The notes below the pieces were generated by a model. The model was not told the origin of the DNA, did not search any database, and saw only the letters and a list, made by a program, of their open reading frames with translations. Shown here piece by piece: positions 27,101 through 38,209 of a DNA stretch of 64,000 nt. The stretch comes from Rhyzopertha dominica (taxonomy: Eukaryota; Arthropoda; Insecta; Coleoptera; Bostrichidae). Position 1 is the stretch's first letter, and every line of letters starts with the position of its first letter. The position numbers and the translations under genes are program-made. Location of the stretch: contig QCXZ01000064.1 of NCBI GenBank assembly GCA_025024175.1, positions 10,168,001-10,232,000 on the forward strand. The letters are read 5' to 3'.

Positions 27101-30100
27101 CGGCTTCTATCAAAAATTTACAATGGTACTTAGGTATAAAACATGTAATTAAATCTTACTGAAAGTGAGGTCTATAGTACGGGGCCAACTTTCAGATTTT
27201 GTCATTAATCTGTCCAAAATCAATACTTCAAATTCAAAATTACATTATTCATAAATGGAACGTATTTTGCATGTTTTAGTTGGCGCCGTACTATAGACCT
27301 CATTTTCAGTAAGGTTTAGTTACATGTTTTATACCTAAGTACCATTGTATATGTTTTATAGAAGCCCTGACGAAGATTTGAAATAAAAATCGCCACGTCA
27401 AACTAATTAATTAAACTTCAAAATATTTTCAAACTCGTTTGTGTGCCAAAAAACTGTCTTTCACTGGTTGTTTCTGAGGTAAGTTTATAAAATCGTCAAG
27501 TTTCTTTTTATATATACCTATGGATTCTAACTCGTTATTATGAATTATTATCTTGTGTCAGTAGTAAAACTCTCTTACTCTTAAGAAAATAACGTATATT
27601 ATATATTAATTACATGTTTCTAATTTTTTTAATAGAAAAAAGGAAAATTTTTACCTACTTGAAATTCCGTGCTTTTATTAAAAAAAGAGCAGTTTTGTAT
27701 CGAGTGCATCACGAAGTTAGAAGGCCTAGAAGAGAAGTTAGCGTACTTTTTTAATAATTTGTAATTTAATCTAACAATTGTAACTTTAAAGTGCAAATAA
27801 TTAGTTTGAAGTGACAATTACCAGTTTGAAATGGCAATTGCATTACCTGTATAACTTACGTGCGAATTATCTCTTTAAAGTGCCAGTACACGACTAGACC
27901 ATAAAACGCGGCTGCAAAAAACGCATCAAAGGTAAAAAATATACAGGGTGTCCTCGGAATACACCGACAACGTTGGGCAGGTGACAGAGAATGCAATTTT
28001 AAAATTTTTTTTCGAATAAAAATTTTTCCATTGACTCTGAAGCTTGCTGTAAAGCGACTCATTCGCCCCTAAAAATTGATTTTTTTTATTGAAAAGCTCT
28101 ACACCACTATTACTTTGTGAAATCGCAAACATGTTATTGAAGCTGACAACGCTTGAAAAGTGATAGAAATGCAATTTTAAAAGCTTTCTTTAGAATAAAA
28201 AATTTCCGAAAATGCTTTGTTTTTGATATACAAGGTGTTGAAGTTGAATTTAAAAATATATCGAACAGGCATATTGTATTTAGAATTGATTAGAGATTAC
28301 AAAATTGTATTAGTTTTGTCTAAAAGTCAACATATCTAAAAGTTCTATTAAAAAGAGGGGGTGTATATTACCCCAGTGCACGCCACTGGTGCTTTAGAAA
28401 TCCCCCGATTACTTTTTCTTATTGTAATGATATCTTTTATAGTTCGAGAATAGTATGAAGAAATCATGTTTCAAAATTCAATTTCAACACCCTGTATATC
28501 ACAATTAAAGCGTTTTCGGATTTTTTTTATTCGAAAAAATCTTTAAGATTGCCTTTTCTATCACCTGTCAAACCTTGTTGGTGTATTTCGAGGACATCTT
28601 GTATATTGAAAACTACTAATTGTTTTTAAAAATACGCGTGCTATAAATGAATAGAAGGACGACATAGAAATTGCAATCACGGCTGATAAAATCTAAATTT
28701 CTTATATGTAGATTACTGTAATAGTAATAAAATTTACTGTGCTGTTAAATTCAAGAGGGCTTATTTTTTAAAGAGTGTGATTACATGTGGATTGATATTT
28801 CATTTTACTATTTAAAAATTGAAACAGTATGAATCGGGCAGACTTAAAAGGACAAATAAACGCAAAATGTGATCTATGATCTTCAACAAATCAGTTGATA
28901 AGTGGGAAGCAATGCAGGATATGTCAAAAGAGCATTTACTAAATTTTTACAATGTTGGCTCCTGTGCCACTTAATTTTAAAGCTGTATATAAAACAAAAA
29001 CAACACTTAGCTAATTTCCTATTGCTTTTGTACACCCAACCTCTTTTATTGCAATATTTTTATTTTTATGTAGTTTTGGGTTTTTGCGACAGATGAGATT
29101 GATGCCTAGTGGTCAGTTTATGTGTTGATATTAGCCGGCAGCCGCGAGCCAACGATCACTTTCGCAATCACAACGAATGAACGAAAGATGCAACCGCGAC
29201 GACATGTACCGTGTATTACTGTTCCCCCTCCATCGCTTGGTTGCTGCGATATGTACTTCGAAGTTGCGTTAAAATCCGCAAACGGAGCCACTTTCTTGAG
29301 CTTGTGTTATGAATCTGCCAACCGTCAAACTTAACGCGGGGCAAGGGGATTGTGGTTCATACGCCCTTAGGTGGTTAGCACTCTAGTTATACTCAATGGT
29401 ATTACTTCCTACATAAAGAGCTTTCCAAAAATTACTGTTTAGGTTTTAAATTAACGCTTATAGCTGGATTTCAACTTTAGGGTTATAATGTTTCTACATA
29501 AATTGTGTTCTTAGTTAAAAATTAATTGTCAGAGCTCAATTAAAACATTTCTCTAAGCTAAATTAACCTTGTCAGATTGACAGTCAATTATGTGACAAAT
29601 TTAATACTTCATGATAACGTAAACTTTATTACCTAATAAAGTGTATGATTTTCGATAATAACACAAAAGAGAATATAAATTCAGACTCATATCACCAGTT
29701 GATTCATTTATCTTAAGGCAATTAAAACTATTGGCCTACTTCCCTATACCCTATAAGTTTCAATTCTGATACAAATGGTAAAAGTAGAACATTTAAATTC
29801 AGAGATTAAAAATTTTGTCAATGAAACAAGTTCAGTTACAGCAGTCATCAGGGAACAAAATAATCCAATGAATAACTGAAAATTTATTTTTAAAGAATTT
29901 TTTTACCAAACTCAAGAATCATTTGGATGTGTTTTTTAAGTTATTAAAACAACCAACATCGACACAATCGTAACAGGAAAATGAGAAACTTCAATACACT
30001 TACAAGAAAAAGCGAAAGGTCGATTGTCAATGTTACCTTATGAACACTAAATATTTGATAACACTGTACACTGCTACCAACTTAAATCAACTACTAACTA

Positions 30101-30970
30101 CATTCGTAGGTATGTTATTATGGCAATGAAAACTCCTCATGATGATGTATCTTTAAGTTATATGAAAAAATGCCAAATGTAGATACTACTTCTATTGTTA
30201 TTATTCATAAGATATTGTATGAATCATGAATACCAATAGTAGTAGATAATAAGCACTGTGAAGCAAGTTGCTTGTGAAATTAAGTATTATGAGAGTAATT
30301 CTCAGATACAGTAAAAAATTGTCATAAAAAAAATGTGATACAAAAAAGACTACTTGTTAGGCATGGTTAAAGGAAATGTATGATTTTGTGTGATTTCAAA
30401 TACTCCCTTTCATGGATTTTATTATTGAACAGAACATAAATGGTGGTGCTACAATAGACCATTGATTCTTATCATTTTGCTAGACTACGTAAACTTTGTA
30501 CATGCATTACTTTATTGCAACATCTCATCAGTCACATAAAGTAAGATTTCAGTACTTAAGAACACAAGAATAAGGTCACAAAATCGCATTTCACACATTC
30601 ATGTTGAAAACATAATATGAATAGTGCGGCAATGATGTAACTTTTCACAACTCCGATCAAAACAACTTACCCAAAATACCTCCTGCGATGAGTATATCAA
30701 AGAGACATTCGCCATAACGCCGATAATCTAACTTATTTCCTGCTTGATCCAAAAATCGTGAGATTGCTTCAAAATCGTTTGCACATTTGTCTAGTCCTGA
30801 GATTATACCGTCTCTAAACCCAAAGGGATCGTATCTTTCCTTTTCATCTGTATTGAAAGACATATCGGTATATTAAAAAAAGGGCATAGTTATAAATGAG
30901 ACAATTTACCTCTTTTTCTGGTCTTGATGCGTTGACCGGACAGAACTGGTTTTTCTACTTTTTGACTCAT
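18174..30970 (-). CDS. kra: eIF5-mimic protein (BZW/5MP, krasavietz), complete, five coding exons
   Basis: This is a translation regulator that resembles the C-terminal half of eIF5. In other animals it binds eIF2 and eIF3 and competes with eIF5, changing start-codon choice. My coding exons, in transcript order, are 30,910-30,970, 30,671-30,847, 24,236-24,396, 21,965-22,507 and 18,174-18,500. All junctions are GT-AG and keep phase, giving 422 aa against 419 for human BZW1. The N-terminus has [11 protein letters not shown] and then DEKERYDP and [14 protein letters not shown], all diagnostic. The middle has [11 protein letters not shown]. The C-terminal W2 domain (about residues 250-415) carries [10 protein letters not shown], the AA-box acidic/aromatic motif, and the protein ends in an acidic Ser/Asp tail. 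The introns are stuffed with transposon relics, notably the 6.3 kb intron 2. The start ATG is the first after a plausible UTR acceptor at 30,981-30,983. Confidence 0.95.
19677..20950. mobile_element. Probable DNA transposon in kra intron 4
   Basis: Two inverted blocks bracket 1.27 kb: AATTGGGTAT at 19,677 with its complement at 20,941-20,950, and a 23-base block beginning CGTGACGTCA at 19,844 with its complement ending at 20,777 (21 of 23 matching). The interior (19,890-20,090) is richer in CpG than the surrounding intron. I recognise no transposase. The boundaries are approximate because similarity between the arms is patchy. Confidence 0.5.
22680..23420 (-). mobile_element. Third Penelope-like relic (GIY-YIG region) in kra intron 3
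   Basis: The minus strand at 23,080-23,180 reads [20 protein letters not shown], followed by SSVAEYSFD and, one frame over, a [10 protein letters not shown] then [13 protein letters not shown] segment. This is the GIY-YIG nuclease tail of Penelope-like elements (C.CGK.Y.GQT.R, then SA.AEH, FD.T.IL, Y..R..E..EI). A stop and a frameshift make it a dead copy. The 3' flank at 22,680-22,760 looks like the element's 3' UTR. Confidence 0.75.
27077..27391. mobile_element. Foldback MITE of about 315 bp
   Basis: The arms of about 110-115 bases are near-perfect complements. TACTTAGGTATAAAACATGT on the left is mirrored by its exact complement near 27,322-27,341, and the match continues outward to ATTTCAA...TTGAAAT at both ends and inward to GAGGTCTATAGTACGG. 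The loop is about 75 bases with no coding content. Confidence 0.85.
27940..28605. mobile_element. Foldback element of about 665 bp with TATACAGGGTG ends
   Basis: The left end TATACAGGGTGTCCTCGGAA pairs with the right end, whose complement begins TATACAAGATGTCCTCGAAA. Similarity between arms continues for over 60 bases (ACACC, ACAGGTGA and so on). Inside, a second CACCCTGTATA-like pair near 28,233 and 28,490 suggests a nested or duplicated unit. It is non-coding. Confidence 0.75.
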
Positions 30971-30979
30971 ACAAAAATT

Positions 30980-31640
30980 TCTGCAAAAAAAGTTTTTATG
31001 TAGCAGCCATATGGTTTACAGTGCCCCTTAATATAAATTCTGTTCTATGTTGATCCCAAACTAAACGAAAAGTTGAAAACCCTTCATAAGAATTACACCA
31101 AAGTATAAAGAAAACCATGAAAGCATCGTACGTGTAGCCCTACAAAGATTTTGCAAACAGGTCAACGACTTCGAGGGATCTTTTGTTCGTCTCGTACACA
31201 AAAATACTACTTATATTTTCCACCAGCGATCTACCATCATCATGTGTCAATATTCGCTTATTATAGCCGCAAATATAACGGGCAAATACTTCGAAAAACC
31301 GTATATTGCACAACCCAATTTTCATGACCCACCATTACAGCTAAAATGCTCACAGATCTGTTGCAAATATTTATCCTAACCGTATAAAAACGAGGCAATC
31401 GTAAAAGCCCTACAATAAGTGCCTACGTTACATCAATTCCAACGCATTCCTGAAGTTTATTTCCTAACACAAACAGATTTTACTTACGTTCTTACTGTTT
31501 AAAAAAAAGCACTGCACACGAGCTCCCAAATAAATTTTAAGACGAAGAGCGAAGACTAATCGTCAATCCTCAATCGTCAGGAGGAAAAATGATCAAATCC
31601 TGCGCCGGCGCAGTTGTTAACAGTCTATAAGGCGGATGCT
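30980..31640 (-). promoter_or_regulatory. Putative kra 5' UTR, first intron and promoter
   Basis: On the minus strand a donor (GAAC|GTAAGT, exon end at 31,488) and an acceptor (TTTTGCAG, exon start at 30,980) could join a non-coding first exon to the start-codon exon. Just upstream, 31,560-31,680 is distinctly GC-richer (CCTGCGCCGGCGCAG), as expected of a housekeeping promoter. No TATA box is evident. The assignment rests on splice signals only. Confidence 0.4.
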
Positions 31641-31990
31641 AGGAACCGGAATCGATACACCGGGCACTTTTAAATAATCGCGGGAAATTTTGGCAAACTC
31701 CTTTAGGATCTAAACTCTGTGAGCAACAGAAGATTTACCAAGTATTCAATTTTTCCCAACTAAAAACGGAATAACAACTGTTAAATATTTTGAAAGCACG
31801 TTACTTAAAATTACAAAAAAAAATGTAACACTAATGACACCTGGCAACTTGATATTTTTAGCTAAATAACCAAACTAATGTTAATAATAGGTATTTGTTG
31901 ATGTATCAATATATTTAATAATATTCTACCTAAAAATACTTCGTACAAGGTAACTGATTCAACTAATAAATAATAAAATTTTTTTTATAG

Positions 31991-32154
31991 AAAAAATAGG
32001 TGCCATTAGACTGAAGGAATGCAGCTGTATGTATTGTGACAGATGCCAGCAGTATTGTAAGCACTGCAAGCTGTGTGATGATCGTAAACGAATATATAGC
32101 ATGGGCCAGAGAATTTCTTCACCATATGGAGTTTTTCGATGTGCAGACACCTGA
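31991..32154 (+). CDS. Unrecognised Cys-rich terminal exon
   Basis: After a TTTTTTTATAG acceptor, a plus-strand frame encodes about 54 residues with closely spaced cysteines (ECSCMYCDRCQQYCKHCKLC), a basic RKR stretch, then RISSPYGVF and a TGA stop. The spacing CxCxxCxxCxxxCxxCxxC looks like metal binding. A plus-strand AATAAA lies at 32,261, about 110 bases downstream, so this could be the last exon of a small gene that uses the kra promoter region on the opposite strand. I found no convincing upstream coding exon and do not recognise the family. Confidence 0.35.
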
Positions 32155-32250
32155 TGACCTATACAAATTATTTATATTTTGTCACGTATTTTCATGGGGT
32201 ATAATACTGTGGAAAATCAGGAACTACTGATATTCATTTTGCTCAAATTA

Positions 32251-32266
32251 TTTATTAATCAATAAA
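32251..32266. terminator. Opposed poly(A) signals of two convergent transcripts
   Basis: The minus strand has AATAAA at 32,251-32,256 and the plus strand has AATAAA at 32,261-32,266. They sit between a plus-strand exon ending at 32,154 and a minus-strand exon ending at 32,278, in the arrangement expected for two genes meeting tail to tail. Confidence 0.45.
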
Positions 32267-32277
32267 ATATACTGTTT

Positions 32278-32460
32278 CTATTTATCTTTTATTGGCTGAA
32301 CTTTATCCAGCTTTGATTCCCTATGCCTCTTGCGTTCTTCTTCGTCACTAAAAATTTCGGCGAGGGAATCATTTTTTGGAAAAGACTTTGGAAAAATTGT
32401 CCTCGGTTTACTCCTGGGTGGCTGACTGGGTTGCGATACTTTGGAATATATAGACATCGC
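32278..32460 (-). CDS. Unrecognised terminal exon with acidic/basic C-terminus
   Basis: A TTTGTTTCAG acceptor opens a 61-codon minus-strand exon. It is Ser/Pro-rich (QPSQPPRSKPRT), then has LAEIFSDEEERKRHRESK and a Lys-rich end before TAG. The composition and the clean acceptor look like a real C-terminal exon of a hydrophilic nuclear-type protein, and a poly(A) signal follows 22 bases later. The upstream exons would have to lie beyond the mariner-like insertion at 32.9-34.8 kb, and I could not identify them. The function is unknown. Confidence 0.4.
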   Translation of the reverse strand, partial: AMSIYSKVSQPSQPPRSKPRTIFPKSFPKNDSLAEIFSDEEERKRHRESKLDKVQPIKDK

Positions 32461-32892
32461 CTGAAACAAAAAAGGTGAAATATATTCATCGTTTAGTGTT
32501 TATAAACAGTCACACACTACAATGCTATTTAAATTTAAAATACTATGAGCAAATTGTCGTCATATGTGTCACCTGCATCACATCACATCTGCCGATAGCA
32601 GCTTATTGCACAACTGTTTATCAGCAGTTAAATTCGTCATCCGCAGTTGCATGGCATATGTCCATATAAAATTGGCAACAAGAAGCTGGTTTACAAATTT
32701 CCATCAAAACAATTTTTTACATGTTTATGTTAATTAAAAGGATAGTAGAACATTATATATAACTGAAATTCAAAGTAAATTTGTGTATTCCACATAGGCA
32801 ATGCTGCGGGGCAGTAGTTGAAGTTTTGGCTAGAATATTAAGTGAGTGATTTGGGATAGACCAATACGATATTTTGATACAGTTAAAAACTA

Positions 32893-34791
32893 TACCGGGT
32901 AGCTACAAAGTATGGAACCAACAGGATATTTCAGGTTCTGTTCTACCGATTTTTCTGAAATTGTGCATGGGCGGCCTATGGGTAGTTGAGCGCATCTTGT
33001 GGAATTTTTTCAACTCCGTGTCAGCTATCATTTTCGAGATATGGGCGCAAGTTTCATTTTTTTAAATGGGAAGGGGAGTCAAAAGGGCACATCATTGAAA
33101 AGGATATTTTTTCCTGATTTAAAAAATGTATCACACTTTCATACTCACACTTGTACAATTTATTACTTTTGATTTGAGGAAAGTGTGATAACAAATTTGG
33201 GTCTTTCAAAAAACTTTGGGATAAATACCATATTTGTTATCGCTAAGTAAGAACAAAAACTCCAGGTGTCTCCATTTTCCTTGTGACTGGTGATAATTTT
33301 CATTCACTTTGTTATTTGCAATCGGAATGCCTCAGTTAACTGAACATGATCGCATCGAAATTTTGATGATGACTGGTTATGGAGATAGAAGGCGAAGATA
33401 TTCACAAATAGTTGCACTTACAATGCAATTCATGAAGATCGTGAACCAATTGCCAGATCAACAGTTATTAAAACATTGCAACGTTTTGAGCAAACCGGCA
33501 GTGTTAAAAATTGTCAAAAACCAGGAAGTCCAAAGGTTGCTACGAGTGAGGAAAGTAGTCTGAATGTCCTTTTAGATGTGCAAGAGAATCCCAAGTGTTC
33601 CATACAACAGCGTGCTCTCACTTACCATATTAGCAGAAAATCTGTTCAATAATTAAAAAAAAAAGTTTCATCCATACAAAATTCACCTATTACAAGAACT
33701 GAGCGAAGATGATTTCGATTGTAGCATAGAATTTTGACTGCTATGAACATGATAGATGAAGATAGAAACATTTTTAAATTGGATTATGTTTTCTGATGAA
33801 GCGACTTTTGGCCTCAATGGAAATGTGAATAGACATAATTGCAGATATTGGTTTGATGGAACCAGTCCACACACAACACCCTCAGAAGGTGAATGTCTGG
33901 TGTGGTATCATCGGTGAGCACATATTGAGCCTTTTTTCATCTATGGAAATTTGTATGCGTTCAAATATATACAGCTCTTNCACGAACACATTATACTTAT
34001 TCGCCTGTTCCGTAATCGTGAAAATGCTGTGCGTGCTTCTGAACAGATATGATTTCAGCAAGATGGTGCACCACCCCATTTTGTAGTCAACATTCGTGGA
34101 TATTTGAATGTGATAGTTCCAGACAGATGGATTGGTAGATGCAGAGCGCTAGAATGCCCTGCACGTTCCCCTGATCTGACGCCACTTGATTTTTTCCTGT
34201 GGGAGTATCTTAAAAATCGTATTTATGCTGATCAGCCTCATAATGCAGAAAATTTAAAAGGACAAATCAGGGCAGAAATTCAGAACTTACCCCCAAATAT
34301 GCTACAAAGAACATTAGAAAACTTTTACTCNGGGCTGCATTACTGTCAGTAAATGGGGAACATTTTGAGCATCTTCTGTAATGTAAATCTGCATTTTTGA
34401 TGGAATCATGTTTTTCCTTTTTACTTTTTAGGTACTCAATTCACAAGAAATTGATCAAACTAGACGAAAATTATCACCAGTCAAGGAAAAAAGTAATACC
34501 TGGCTTTTTTGTCCATTTTAGCAATAAAGAAAATGTTTTCATTTTTTTGTTCTTTGTCAGGCTCAGTTATTATATTTACACTTTTCTCAACTCAGAAACA
34601 ATCAATTGTAAAAGTTGATGTGCCTTTTGACCCCCCCCCTTCCCAGTTAACGAAACGAGAGCTGTCACAGAGTTGAAAAAATTCCTGAAAATGCAGTTTA
34701 ATTAAGCATAGGCCCATACATAATTTCAGAAAAATCAGTCGAACAGAACCTGAAATATCCTGCTGGTTCCATACTTTGTAGCGACCCTGTA
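32893..34791 (+). mobile_element. Mariner-related transposon (DD41D spacing), inactive
   Basis: Inverted ends of about 190 bases are flanked by TA (32,891-32,892 and 34,792-34,793). The left end is TACCGGGTAGCTACAAAGTA; the complement of the right end begins TACAGGGTCGCTACAAAGTA. The plus strand carries a transposase in pieces. They are an N-terminal helix-turn-helix start (MPQLTEHDRIEIL at 33,327), then [26 protein letters not shown] (first catalytic D), [20 protein letters not shown] (second D) and SPDLTPLDFFLWEYLK (third D). The second and third Asp are 41 residues apart. Frameshifts and stops (for example after 33,563 and near 33,650) show it is dead. Confidence 0.9.
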
Positions 34792-35053
34792 TATTTATCA
34801 AACTCAAAATAAAATCTAAGGTACTGCCTGAATATACTTGGTAGAAAAACAACAAAAGAATGAGTTTCTTCACCACCCTAATTTATGCTAAAATTTTCTT
34901 CTTTCTAAAGCTAACAATAGCTTTGAAATTAATGAATGCATTCTAATTTATATTTTAATTTTGACAGTACATGTCTTATTTAGAGGGTCAAATAGTGAAA
35001 ATCGGTAATGAGCCATCTAGCTGTGGTTTTACTAACTACAACGTAGGCTAATA

Positions 35054-36097
35054 CTATAGGCGGTGAGCGAATGCCGCTTTGCAGCGCCTCGCAGCGGGTA
35101 ACTCAAACATTTTTGGTTGGTAATAACCTACAGCCTTCTGTCAAAAAGCGGTTTAATCACGGAAAATAGATACAGTGATATATTTTGGGTTACAAAGCAT
35201 AAAATTTGATCATTGTACTGACGGGAAGTATAAAAATAGTAACCGGCAATATTGGTAAATATACAGAATACCGTACTTTCGCTAAATAAAGTGAAATCTT
35301 GCACACTCCTAGAATACAGTCTTTCGTAACATGAATATCCGTTTCTTGGGGTCATATCGTATTTTCGAAGTGTGTTTCTCCCTGTAGGTGCTGTATAGTG
35401 TCACATGCTTCTTTAATGGTTCCTTTAGGTTCGGTCGTGCCACGCGAGTGTTTTCATACTACTCAAAAAAACACTGCTTAAGCACCAAAATGAAACCACA
35501 CTCTCGAGTCGTGAAACCACACCGCATAGGAACAACATGGTGCGTTGTAGCGCAGGTCCACGATAAAAACTTATTTTTCAAAAACCAGACGCAACCGCAG
35601 GAAATTCATTTCAAATTCATCTTCAGAGGGCAATGTTTTAATTATGTGCAAAACTCGGCGATTGTCCGGTATTCTGCACAATTAGCGCAATATTAAGTAG
35701 AATGCCATACCTACAAATTTTCTCCGTGGATGCTACTAATCCACAATTTGCGACGTTCTTCTTCATGAGGTTTGGATGGAAAGTAGTAAAATTTAACCGA
35801 TTTGTCTGTGTTTGCATAATTCTTGTAGTCCACAACACAGTAATTTTGTTTACTTGCATGCAAAGAGCATACATACTTTTCAGCACTCTTGTTGATTACT
35901 GTCAAAGAGTATATCTACTGGTGTTATTCTTTGATCACTAGACAGACATAAATAAGAGAATTAGTTAAGTTAGGCTACAGTAGTTGCAGCATACACCATA
36001 CAGCTGACAGCAAATGTGTTTACCCTAAAGTAAACTAGTTTACCCACCAAAAATGCCAAGTTTCACCGATGGTGGCGTCATTCGCTCATCACCTATA
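35054..36097. mobile_element. Non-autonomous DNA transposon of about 1.04 kb
   Basis: CTATAGGCGGTGAGCGAATG at the left is matched by the complement of CATTCGCTCATCACCTATA at the right, with few differences. The interior holds only short unrelated frames (for example 35,388-35,696) that I do not recognise. It separates the mariner relic from the 3' end of STOML2. Confidence 0.65.
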
Positions 36098-36293
36098 TAC
36101 TGGTATATGCCAAAGGCAAAGGCCCAGGGAAAAAAGAACGCAGTAAAATACACTTACTTTAAATAATTAATCTCTGTCACATTCATTTTAGCTACAAAGT
36201 TAACCACTTCCTCTACGATGTACTTAAGATTAATGTGTCCACATCAAACTTATATGTGTATTAAAGATACAACCACGAGAATTTTTTTTGTAC

Positions 36294-36299
36294 TTTATT
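36294..36299 (-). terminator. Poly(A) signal of STOML2
   Basis: Minus-strand AATAAA, 46 bases below the stop at 36,345. It implies a very short 3' UTR and supports ending the gene here instead of splicing on. Confidence 0.6.
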
Positions 36300-36344
36300 C
36301 ACATTAATGAAAAGAGTTTTGAATGAATCCCAATATGGTTATCT

Positions 36345-38148
36345 TCACCTTTTTTTCTCGACAAAGTAATGACTAACCTGTGCTACTAAGCTAGATACAT
36401 CCCCCGCGTTTGCAGGAAGAATGAGGGTATTGTTTGTCTGAGCCAACTTGTTAAAAGCTTGCACATATTGTTCAGCAACGCTAAGTGATGCAGCTTTTGG
36501 TCCATAATCGTCCTGGAGAGCGTTTGCTACTAATTTCAACCCACCAGCCCTCGCCTCTGCTATAGACAATATTCCTGCTGCTTCACCGGCAGCTTTGTTG
36601 ATTTGTTCTTGCCTTTCAGCTTCCGACGCTAATATTCTAGCTTTCCTTTTGCCCTCGGCTACGTTAATTTCAGCTTCTCTCACTCCCTCTGATTCTAATA
36701 TGGCAGCACGTTTTTTCCTTTCAGCTTCCACTTGCATTTGCATAGCATCCTGTACTCGGGCTGGTAATTTTATATCACCTATAAAACAATATAAGTATGT
36801 ACTAAAAACAAAAAGCCAATGTTCCTTCAAAAATTTTGTTTAAAATTATTATTGCTTTTATTCTTTATTCGGGCCTAAATTTTTTGTAAAACAAAAGAAA
36901 TCTATAATGGCAGTGAATTTAATACTATCAGATATTACCCATATGAGGTTATGAAAAAATCTGGCAAATCTGAAAAAAAAACATTTTTCTTTGTTGAAGT
37001 CTTGATTTGGACATTTCCCCCAAATTCCTCAACATTTCGAAAAGTGGAAATTTTTCATCCTCAAGAGGTATTTGAAACAAAGCAATTGAAGACACATGAA
37101 AAAAAGTGGTAAAGACCCAATAGTTTATAGATTTCGATCATGGTATGTTGTCAAATCTGATGATAGTATGATTCAAAATGAAATTTAAACACGATGCTTA
37201 TGAAACACTTTTCTTAAGTATTTAAGGTTAGAATATTAGAGAACTTAAGAGACTTATTAGCTTACATGGAAAATAATGGTCTGATTTCAAATAAAATTAA
37301 AAGCAATTTATGTAAGTTGTTCAAAAAATGATCATCCATAGTATTACCAACTAATTTTGAATATGTAAAAAATTGGCTAAGCAAAAGTGTATTTTTAGTA
37401 CTATTAGTTCCTTTGAGAGTGTACTTTTTAAACAGCAACAATGTCAAAACGATTAAGCTTCCAGTTTTGAGACATTGAGACTAAATTTTTCAAAAATCTT
37501 GATAACGCCAATCATAACAATCATCAATTTAATATAGCACTGTTCCATAAATCACTTGAAAATGATATCATAATTGCGAAAATTTTTCTTAAATTAATGA
37601 AACATCTTATTGGTTAGGTCTAACAAAGGTAATACTAATGTACTCATTGACAGAGCGGATTATCTTAGAGAAGTCTCTGATTTAATTTGTGACACCAACA
37701 GTAGTAGTTGGTAGGTCTCTATTATATAATATACAAAATTAAAACAACAGTATAGCTAACAATCTATCCTTTCAGGCCTGTGCTTTCCACTCCAGGTAGA
37801 TCTATTAATACACTGTCCGAATATTTTGCACCCATCTTGAAAATTTTAATTAGTACCTACTTCTAATAATAACATAAAAGTACATTGGAGTTAATAATGA
37901 AAATTAAATCAGTTGACCTAACAAATTTTAATAATTATACTTTGATAACATTTTATATAATACTGTTTTCTTACTAACATTACTATTGATTTGTCCTTAA
38001 ATATTGTAAACAGAAAGTTCAATGTGGCAAATACTAACATTGACAAAGATTTCTATTTAAAAATTTCAAAATTTGTTTTAAATTGATTCTATTTCACATG
38101 TGATATTGACAAAGAGATTTTTGGATGTTTAACTGTCATTATTTTATT

Positions 38149-38209
<61 letters not shown>

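Larger units (their letters stand above)
24501..29401. mobile_element. 4.9 kb segment bounded by a perfect 29 bp inverted repeat, kra intron 2
   Basis: The 29 bases at 24,501-24,529 (beginning TACCATTGAGTATAACTAGA) recur exactly as the complement at 29,373-29,401. Just inside both ends the sequence is less AT-rich than the rest of the intron (24,600-24,750 and 29,110-29,370). A terminal-inverted-repeat transposon is the simplest reading. I recognise no transposase inside, and no target duplication is obvious. Two smaller foldback elements lie within it. Two unrelated copies of one repeat in opposite orientation would be the alternative. Confidence 0.45.

Noticed and set aside
29122..29334. 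70-codon plus-strand frame in GC-richer DNA, kra intron 2
   Set aside because: It is probably internal to the element bounded by the 29 bp inverted repeat. No domain is recognisable.
35388..35941. Overlapping short frames on both strands
   Set aside because: They lie inside the 1 kb inverted-repeat element and match nothing recognised.
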